Source of the DNA: Trinickia mobilis
Lineage (GTDB): Bacteria > Pseudomonadota > Gammaproteobacteria > Burkholderiales > Burkholderiaceae
Reading direction: 5' to 3'
Length of the DNA: 64,000 nucleotides
NCBI RefSeq assembly: GCF_017315705.1
Contig: NZ_JAFLRF010000001.1
Location: 452,394-516,393 of the forward strand
Below, in pieces: positions 58,141 to 64,000 of this stretch. Both the position numbers and the translations under genes were made by a program. Below the pieces are notes generated by a model. That model had not been told where the DNA came from. It saw only the letters and a list, made by a program, of their open reading frames with translations, and ran no database searches. How positions within the stretch are numbered: position 1 is the stretch's first letter; the number at the start of each line of letters is the position of its first letter.

Positions 58141-59019
58141 ATGGACCTACGACAGTTGCGCTATTTCGTCGCTGTTGCCGAGCGCGGGAGCATCAGCGTT
58201 GCCGCCCAAGCGGTGCACATCGCACAGCCGGCGTTGACCCGCCAAATGCAGGCATTGGAGGAAGAGCTCGGGACGTCGTTGTTCGAACGAACGACACGTG
58301 GAGTCAGTTTGACCGACGCAGGCAAGCAATTGCTGGCGGACGCGAACAGGCTTCTCGACGACACTGCAGCGGCAAAGGAGCGCGCGCAGCGAGCCGGGCG
58401 CGGCGAGATCGGACAGCTCTCCATCGCGCTGCCCGTGATGCAATCCCTGGCACCGATGATTGCGGACATCCTCAGAAACTATCGGCGAGAAGTTCCGGGC
58501 GTCTCATTAACTCTGAGGCACCTTTTGTCTGAAACCCAGCTCGGCTGGCTGTCGAGCGGACAGCTGGATGCGGGCTTCCTTCTCTTCAGGCCTGCGGACG
58601 ATCCTGCATTCGAAGGGATCCCCATCTATTCGGAGAAGCTGCTCCTGGCATATCCAGCTGACTGGTCATGGGAGGATGGAAAGCCCAAGTCATTGCGGGA
58701 CCTCAATGCAGTCGAGTTCATCTGGCTGCCTCGCAATGCTGCTCCGGCCTGGCACGACAAGCTGATCCACTGCTTCTTCAATGCCGGGTTCGTTCCGAGA
58801 ACATCCGTCCTCGGCGTCGATGCGCCGTCCATGCTCACGCTGGTCGCCGCGGGCATGGGATGCACTGTACTTCCGGAATCGGCAAAACACATTGCCCCGA
58901 GCAGCGTAGCGTTCATGGAAATTCCCGACTTGAACATCATCCAGCACTGGGAACTCGTCTGGCGTGCGGACAATCGCTCGACGGCGCTTAGACGCTTCAT
59001 TGAGGTGGTCTCTGGCTAG
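58141..59019 (+). CDS. LysR-type regulator
   Basis: A 292-residue LysR protein: MDLRQLRYFVAVAERGSISV, then AAQAVHIAQPALTRQMQALE at the N-terminus, and an effector domain with VSLTLRHLLSETQLGWLSSG and LVAAGMGCTVLPES. It is of the BenM/CbL-like clade by its opening. It is divergent from the M20/MFS pair and converges on the dehalogenase operon, so the M20/MFS pair is its likely target. Confidence 0.86.
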   Translation: MDLRQLRYFVAVAERGSISVAAQAVHIAQPALTRQMQALEEELGTSLFERTTRGVSLTDAGKQLLADANRLLDDTAAAKERAQRAGRGEIGQLSIALPVMQSLAPMIADILRNYRREVPGVSLTLRHLLSETQLGWLSSGQLDAGFLLFRPADDPAFEGIPIYSEKLLLAYPADWSWEDGKPKSLRDLNAVEFIWLPRNAAPAWHDKLIHCFFNAGFVPRTSVLGVDAPSMLTLVAAGMGCTVLPESAKHIAPSSVAFMEIPDLNIIQHWELVWRADNRSTALRRFIEVVSG

Positions 59020-59068
59020 TGTTCCGTTCCGCTGATTCGCGGCACGCTCGCGATCGCCCGCCGGCTCA

Positions 59069-59962
59069 TCAAAATGTCCCCTCCCGCACCGACCGCACGA
59101 AATCGGCAATGGCCTGTCCGATCTCGTCGGGGCTGTCCTCTTGGATGAAATGGCTACCCTTGACGGTGACCTCTCTCTGGTTCGGCCATGTCCGGCAGAA
59201 TTCGCGCGCGGCCTCCGAAAAGAAACCCGGCTCGGCATTGATAAAGAGCTTCGGGAGCGAGCTTTGCGCAAGCCACCGTCCGTACTCGTCGACGATGGCG
59301 ACGACGTCTGCCGGCTCACCTTCAATCGGCATGGCGCGCGGCCAGCTCAGCGTCGGGCGGCGGTCTTCGCCCGGTTCAGCGAAAGGCGCGCGGTACACTG
59401 CCATCTCCTCGTCCGTCAGGCCGCGCAACACTGAGCTCGGCAGCACGCGCTCGACGAAGATGTTCTTGTCCAAAACCATCTCTTCGCCGCGCTCGCTACG
59501 AAAGCCTTGAAAGACTTTGCGACCGCTCTCGGGCCAGTCCTGCCAGGTAAAAGGCTTGACGATGGCCTCCATATAGACGATCCCTTTGACGCGATCGGGA
59601 TGCTGTCGCGCCCAATCGAAGCCGAGGGCCGAACCCCAGTCATGGATGACGAGGATCACGTCGTCGCCGATATCCAGCTTGTCCAACAGCGCAAACAGAT
59701 ACTCCCGCTGCTCACGATAGCTGTAGCGCTCGGGGCCGGAATTCGGCAGCTTCTCCGAGCCGCCCATCCCGATCAGGTCGCAGGCAATGAGGCGCCCCAT
59801 TCCCGCGCAATGCGGCATCACGTTGCGCCAAAGATATGAAGAAGTCGGGTTGCCGTGCTGGAAGACGATGGCACTGCCAGTACCTTCGTCGATATAGGCC
59901 ATCTGCCGGCCGTTCACTGCGGCAAATTTTGGGGTGCCGAATTTCTTGGTCGAAATGGACAT
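59069..59962 (-). CDS. Haloalkane dehalogenase, LinB-like
   Basis: A 297-residue alpha/beta hydrolase that cleaves carbon-halogen bonds to give an alcohol. All five catalytic positions of LinB are present with near-identical numbering: Asn38 (HGNPT), Asp108 and Trp109 (IHDWGSALG), Glu132 (VYMEAI) and His271 ([13 protein letters not shown]). LinB itself has 296 residues. Long blocks such as [20 protein letters not shown] and [10 protein letters not shown] fit the haloalkane dehalogenase II subfamily. AAGGAGACAAG precedes the ATG. It is last in a leftward operon with CoA-ester genes. LinB-type enzymes are best known from lindane-degrading sphingomonads. Confidence 0.9.
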   Translation of the reverse strand: MSISTKKFGTPKFAAVNGRQMAYIDEGTGSAIVFQHGNPTSSYLWRNVMPHCAGMGRLIACDLIGMGGSEKLPNSGPERYSYREQREYLFALLDKLDIGDDVILVIHDWGSALGFDWARQHPDRVKGIVYMEAIVKPFTWQDWPESGRKVFQGFRSERGEEMVLDKNIFVERVLPSSVLRGLTDEEMAVYRAPFAEPGEDRRPTLSWPRAMPIEGEPADVVAIVDEYGRWLAQSSLPKLFINAEPGFFSEAAREFCRTWPNQREVTVKGSHFIQEDSPDEIGQAIADFVRSVREGTF

Positions 59963-60012
59963 GTCTTGTCTCCTTGTATGGATCTTCCTTGGTTGCTCGA
60001 TTTTCGGCGATG

Positions 60013-60804
60013 CTACTTCCCGACGAATCTCGGTTCGGCCTTGTCCTTGAACGCCTGCACACCCGCGAGGCCATCCTGCGTCCGCGACGCCTTTACGATC
60101 GTGGCGCGTTCCAACTTCATCTGCGATTCCAGTTCGGAATCGTCACTTGCCATAATCAGCTGCTTGACGGAGCCATACGCCTCAGTCGGGCCAAGGGCGA
60201 ACTGCTGCGCAATGCCATCGACCGTTGCGGCCAGTTCCTCTGGGGCCACCACTCGATTGACCAGGCCCCACTCAGCCGCCTGGTCCGCCGACAATACGGG
60301 GTTCAACAGGAACAGTTCCTTTGTCTTGCGACCGCCGATCAGGCGAGGCAGGAACCAGGTCGTGCTGCCGTCGGGAGTCAGTCCGATCTTGGTATAGGCG
60401 CCAGTGAATTTGGCCTTGTTCGAGGCGACGGCGAAATCGGCTGCCGCCATCAGGCCCAGGCCCGCGCCGGCCACCGTGCCGTTCACTTTGGCGATGACAG
60501 GTGCCCGCATGCGCGCGAACACCGAGATCGCCTCATGAAGATGTCCGGTCATCGTCTCGATCAGGCTGCCAACACGTGTTGGGTCGGACGCAAAATCGAC
60601 CACGTCGCCACCGGTACAGAATGCACGGTCTCCGGCACCGGTCAGCACGACACAGCGTACCGCCAAGTCGTCGCGGCACCGCTTCGCGGCGTGCTCCAGC
60701 TCCTGGGCCAAAGTCACGTTGATCGCATTCATCTGCATCGGACGATTGAACGTGATAAGCGCGATGCTGTTCTCAAGAGCAAAATTCAGCGTTTCGTAGG
60801 TCAT
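60013..60804 (-). CDS. Enoyl-CoA hydratase/isomerase (PaaG-like)
   Basis: A 263-residue crotonase-fold protein: [20 protein letters not shown], the oxyanion block [15 protein letters not shown] and [20 protein letters not shown], and [20 protein letters not shown]. The Asp in TPDGS is typical of PaaG-type isomerases rather than hydratases with two Glu. It lies between the dehalogenase and a second enoyl-CoA hydratase gene, on one strand. Confidence 0.85.
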   Translation of the reverse strand: MTYETLNFALENSIALITFNRPMQMNAINVTLAQELEHAAKRCRDDLAVRCVVLTGAGDRAFCTGGDVVDFASDPTRVGSLIETMTGHLHEAISVFARMRAPVIAKVNGTVAGAGLGLMAAADFAVASNKAKFTGAYTKIGLTPDGSTTWFLPRLIGGRKTKELFLLNPVLSADQAAEWGLVNRVVAPEELAATVDGIAQQFALGPTEAYGSVKQLIMASDDSELESQMKLERATIVKASRTQDGLAGVQAFKDKAEPRFVGK

Positions 60805-60820
60805 GGCATCTCTCCGCTGA

Positions 60821-61633
60821 TCATTGTCCGGTGAATTGGGCCGGACGTTTTTCGATGAAGTGGCGCACCCCTTCCTTGAAGTCTTCGCTCTTCAGGCTTT
60901 CCACCATCTCCTTATTAGCCGACGCGATCGCCTCGCCCAATGTTTGATATGGCACCTCCCATAGCTGATGCTTCATGACCTTGATGGAACGAGGTGAGAC
61001 TTCGGTGGCTAGAGTCTGTGCGAGGGATCTTGCGGCCGCCGGCAATTCTTCGGGTGCGGCGAGGCGGCTGACCAGGCCGAGCGAAAGTGCCTCGTCGGCC
61101 GTCACCCTGCGAGACGTCAGCAACAGATCGATCGCCGCCGCATGCCCGACGACGCGCGGCAGAATCCAGGCGATGCCATGTTCGGCAATCAGCCCACGCT
61201 TGGCGAAGGCGGTGGTAAAGACGGCCGTCTTCGACGCAATTCGGAAATCGCTGTATAGCGCCATGATCAGGCCGAGACCGGCCGCGGCACCATTGATCGC
61301 CGAGATAATCGGTTTCGGGGCAGCTGGGAAATAGGAGTAGCGCGTCTGATAATCGGGCCGGCGATTCATGTCGTAGAGCCTCATCCATTCTTCCGCCAGG
61401 ATATCTTCGGGCGGCAGAGCTTCGAGTTCCTCCATTTCCATGCCGGCGCAGAACGCCTTGCCGGCCCCAGTGAGAATAATTGCCCGGACGTTGTTGTCCC
61501 TCCCGGCCGTCTCGATTGCCGTACGCAGCTCCGCCTCCAACACCCGGGTCAGTGCGTTCATTCGCGTCGGTCGGTTCAGGGTGATCGTGGCGATCGCGCC
61601 ATCGACCTCGTAGATGATCTGCTGGTAACTCAT
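60821..61633 (-). CDS. Enoyl-CoA hydratase
   Basis: A 270-residue crotonase-family protein: ATITLNRPTRMNALTRVLEA, KAFCAGMEMEELEALPPEDI, INGAAAGLGLIMALYSDFRI and KRGLIAEHGIAWILPRVVGH with Glu in AEHG. An insertion of about 20 residues (AEEWMRLYDMNRRPDYQTRY) follows the first oxyanion block. The ATG at 61633 has GAGGTC upstream; a longer frame to 61963 overlaps the aldehyde dehydrogenase gene. It is 16 bases before the next enoyl-CoA hydratase gene. Confidence 0.86.
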   Translation of the reverse strand: MSYQQIIYEVDGAIATITLNRPTRMNALTRVLEAELRTAIETAGRDNNVRAIILTGAGKAFCAGMEMEELEALPPEDILAEEWMRLYDMNRRPDYQTRYSYFPAAPKPIISAINGAAAGLGLIMALYSDFRIASKTAVFTTAFAKRGLIAEHGIAWILPRVVGHAAAIDLLLTSRRVTADEALSLGLVSRLAAPEELPAAARSLAQTLATEVSPRSIKVMKHQLWEVPYQTLGEAIASANKEMVESLKSEDFKEGVRHFIEKRPAQFTGQ

Positions 61634-61637
61634 GACC

Positions 61638-63074
61638 TCAGGCCTCCCGGCTTTCGAAATACGCACTTGGCAACTGGATCGAGACCAGCTCGAGGAATTC
61701 CTCGATGCCATGATGGCCGTTTTCACGTCCGATACCCGATTTCTTGAAACCGCCGAACGGTGCGGCAGGATTGAACGGCGCGCCGTTGATATCGACTTGG
61801 CCGGCACGCAGGCGGCGAGCGACGGACAGCGCCTCCCCGACCGTGCCAGCCCAAACAGCGCCTGCGAGCCCGTAATCGGTGCCGTTGGCGATCTCGATCG
61901 CCTCGTCGACCGTGTCATAGGGGAGCAGGACAAGAACCGGCCCGAACACTTCTTCCCGCGCAATCTCCATTCCGGGCGTCACGTCGGTCAGGACAGTGGG
62001 GGGCACGAAGAAGCCCGATTCGGGCAGCGTAGCGGGGTCGGTGACACGGCGGGCGCCGGCCTTGAGAGCAGCGTCAATGAGGCCCGACACGCGCTGGCGC
62101 TGGCTGCTCGAGACCAGAGGACCGAGTCGCGTCGTTCCCTCTGCCGGATTGCCCATCTTGTAGCCGTCGACCAGCTCTGCGATCACAAGCTCCGCATCGG
62201 CCAATCGACTACTCGGCAATAGCAACCGGGTTGGTGCGGAACAGGTCTGGCCGGAATTGAGAAAGCAGCCTGCCAGCGTCGCCTTGACTGCGGCATTTAG
62301 GTCTGCGCTGGGCAGGACGAGCGCTGCCGACTTACCGCCGAGTTCCAGGGCCACTCGTTTGATGTCGCCGCCCGCCAAGGCGGCCACCCGGCGGCCCGCG
62401 CGTGTGGAGCCGGTGAAAGACACCATATCGACATCTGGATGACTGACCAGCGCCTCGCCCACGTCCGGACCCGTGCCGTGCACCATATTGAAGACGCCGG
62501 GCGGCAGGCCGCTTTCCTCGATTGCTCGTGCCATGACAAATGCGCTGGATGGTGCAATCTCCGATGGCTTCAGCACGACAGTGCAGCCCGCCAGTAGCGC
62601 CGGCACTACCTTCCCCGTAATCTGGTGCAAAGGATAGTTCCAGGGCGTTATGCAGGCCACGACGCCGACGGGCACCTTGACTACGAGCGAATGGCTTATG
62701 CGGCTTTCCCACTCAAGTTCAGCTGCCAGATCGGCATACAGGTTCCAAGCCGCCACAGGGGCGCCGACCTGAATGCGGGAGGCTAGCTTTCGCGGCATGC
62801 CGACCTCGCGCGAAATCATTTCGGTCAGCACGTCGGCACGGGCCAGCAGATTGGCGGCGATCTTGCGGATGAACGCGATCCGCTCGTCAAGCGGGGTGGA
62901 CGACCATCCGGCCAGCGCGGCCTTCGCGCTATCGACAGCGGCCGCGGCGTCCTCCGCCGAGCCTAGGCGGTAGCGCGCCATCGGCTGCTCGGTGAAGCTG
63001 TCGATTACTTCGAGTTCGGCGCTACCCGAAGCGCGGCACCACTTGCCGCCGATGAAAATGTCATGCTCGGTCAT
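61638..63074 (-). CDS. NAD(P)-dependent aldehyde dehydrogenase
   Basis: A 478-residue aldehyde dehydrogenase: WNYPLHQITGKVVPALLAGC, the Glu motif (RVALELGGKSAALVL), catalytic Cys (FLNSGQTCSAPTRLL), FGPVLVLLPYDTVDEAIEIA and the C-terminal PFGGFKKSGIGRENG. In the operon it would oxidise the aldehyde formed from the alcohol product of the dehalogenase. An alcohol dehydrogenase is not visible in the window. The start at 63074 follows GGAGTACTGC. Confidence 0.88.
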   Translation of the reverse strand: MTEHDIFIGGKWCRASGSAELEVIDSFTEQPMARYRLGSAEDAAAAVDSAKAALAGWSSTPLDERIAFIRKIAANLLARADVLTEMISREVGMPRKLASRIQVGAPVAAWNLYADLAAELEWESRISHSLVVKVPVGVVACITPWNYPLHQITGKVVPALLAGCTVVLKPSEIAPSSAFVMARAIEESGLPPGVFNMVHGTGPDVGEALVSHPDVDMVSFTGSTRAGRRVAALAGGDIKRVALELGGKSAALVLPSADLNAAVKATLAGCFLNSGQTCSAPTRLLLPSSRLADAELVIAELVDGYKMGNPAEGTTRLGPLVSSSQRQRVSGLIDAALKAGARRVTDPATLPESGFFVPPTVLTDVTPGMEIAREEVFGPVLVLLPYDTVDEAIEIANGTDYGLAGAVWAGTVGEALSVARRLRAGQVDINGAPFNPAAPFGGFKKSGIGRENGHHGIEEFLELVSIQLPSAYFESREA

Positions 63075-63255
63075 GCAGTACTCCGTTAATGGCGCGAGAA
63101 CCCTCGTCGCCCAATTCCAGCCCGGGATTCGGCCGGCCTAGCGGTCACGTATTCCAATGCGGGAGGATCCAGAACCCCCGGATTGAGAAAACATGCACGA
63201 TATTCAGGTTGTCCGGCAGACAGCCCTGAAGTGCAGAACGACCGGACATTGATCG

Positions 63256-63903
63256 TCAATGCTCGAGCACTGCCGGGGCGACCTTGTAACGGGCTTCCGT
63301 CCTTTCGGCGATTTCGGCCAACGTCACTCCGTCCGCCAGTTCGATCAAGGTCATGCCCGTATCGTTGATCTCGAACACGGCAAGATCGGTGATCAACATG
63401 TCAACCACACCCTTGCCCGTCAGCGGTAGGGAGCATTGGCGTACCACTTTTTTCTCATCCTTCGCATTGTGCTCCATCAGAACGATCACCCGCTTGACGC
63501 CGGCAACCAAGTCCATGGCGCCGCCCATGCCCTTGACCATCCTCCCCGGCACCATCCAGTTGGCGAGGTCGCCGGTCTCGGAGACCTGCATGCCGCCCAG
63601 GATGCTGACGTTGATATGGCCGCCACGGATCATGGCGAAGCAGTCAGAGCTGGAGAAATAGCTCGTCGTCGGTGTCTCTGAAACGGTCTGCTTGCTGGCG
63701 TTGATCAAATCCGGATCGACCTCATCGTCATAGGGAAACGGTCCCACGCCGAGGATGCCGTTCTCGCTCTGCAATTGAACTGTGATGCCGGGCGGGATGT
63801 AGTTTGAGACCAGCGTCGGAATGCCAATGCCAAGATTGACATAGAAACCATCGCCGATCTCCTTAGTCGCGCGCCGTGCCATGTCTTCGCGTGTCCAAGC
63901 CAT
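63256..63903 (-). CDS. 3-Oxoacid CoA-transferase subunit B
   Basis: A 215-residue family I CoA-transferase beta subunit: GDGFYVNLGIGIPTLVSNYI, the catalytic Glu motif (QSENGILGVGPFPYDDEVDP), RGGHINVSILGGMQVSETGD and LTGKGVVDMLITDLAVF. It moves CoA from succinyl-CoA or acetyl-CoA to another acid. The ATG at 63903 follows AAGGAGACG; it lies 19 bases after the end of subunit A. The symbol could be scoB, pcaJ or atoA; I leave it open. Confidence 0.9.
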   Translation of the reverse strand: MAWTREDMARRATKEIGDGFYVNLGIGIPTLVSNYIPPGITVQLQSENGILGVGPFPYDDEVDPDLINASKQTVSETPTTSYFSSSDCFAMIRGGHINVSILGGMQVSETGDLANWMVPGRMVKGMGGAMDLVAGVKRVIVLMEHNAKDEKKVVRQCSLPLTGKGVVDMLITDLAVFEINDTGMTLIELADGVTLAEIAERTEARYKVAPAVLEH

Positions 63904-63922
63904 TTGACGTCTCCTTAGTTGA

Positions 63923-64000
63923 TCAGGCGATACGAGGACGGGTGGTCCGTTTTTCGATCCGCTTAACGTGTTCGGGCACATGGACGATGCGCTGCACATA
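63923..64000 (-). CDS. 3-Oxoacid CoA-transferase subunit A, C-terminal end (partial)
   Basis: The last 25 codons read YVQRIVHVPEHVKRIEKRTT, then RPRIA and a stop at 63923-63925. This fits the C-terminus of subunit A (YVxRIV...KRIExRTxR). The gene continues beyond the right edge and is first of the visible operon. Confidence 0.8.
   Translation of the reverse strand, partial: YVQRIVHVPEHVKRIEKRTTRPRIA

Overview
The window is GC-rich DNA, most likely from a Burkholderia sensu lato genome (Burkholderia, Paraburkholderia, Caballeronia or a relative). Reasons: a DUF4148 secreted protein, many LysR regulators, a complete benABCD operon, an aerobic nicotinate pathway and dense catabolic operons. No rRNA, tRNA or CRISPR array was seen. 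All calls come from reading the sequence; no search was run.

1-15 kb: a partial FadR-type GntR regulator, a DUF4148 protein, a quinone oxidoreductase between two LysR remnants, a DUF3311 plus SSS monocarboxylate transporter pair, an AraC regulator beside AhpD-like and DUF417 genes, then a BenM-like LysR divergent from benABCD (benzoate to catechol). A RutE-like nitroreductase and a FRG-domain protein follow.

15-30 kb: a nicotinate catabolic island. Leftward are nicC, nicA, a nicB-like gene, then nadC, a fused PhnN/AMP-phosphorylase-type gene and an MFS transporter. Rightward are nicD, nicX, nicF and a molybdopterin large subunit, closed by a leftward MarR gene (nicR-like). A shared TAGYGTACAC-like motif lies before nadC, in the nicC/nicD divergent region and before nicR. 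The nadC, fusion and MFS operon suggests an undescribed route: quinolinate + PRPP to NaMN (NadC), phosphorolysis of NaMN to nicotinate + ribose 1,5-bisphosphate, and PRPP regeneration by the PhnN domain. This would feed nicotinate into the Nic pathway. It is a hypothesis; AMP salvage to PRPP is the main alternative.

30-40 kb: a DUF4118/PAS histidine kinase, an orphan receiver, a FixJ-type regulator, HU, a cold-shock protein, an RpoD-type sigma factor (probably an extra copy) and a GH63-like glucosidase.

40-49 kb: a tightly packed operon with an amidase, a PuuE/cyclic-imide-hydrolase-like enzyme, MFS, two SDRs, a CxxC protein, a COG0523 GTPase, a leaderless solute-binding-like protein and a regulator with two GntR helix-turn-helix domains. 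I infer cyclic imide (or related cyclic amide) catabolism.

49-55.5 kb: a decayed, lower-GC stretch with broken genes, perfect hairpins, a MerB-like protein, a CoA-transferase/enoyl-CoA hydratase pair and a transposase remnant. 55.5-64 kb: an MFS plus M20 hydrolase pair with a divergent LysR, then a leftward catabolic operon with a LinB-type haloalkane dehalogenase, two enoyl-CoA hydratases, an aldehyde dehydrogenase and a 3-oxoacid CoA-transferase that runs off the window edge.
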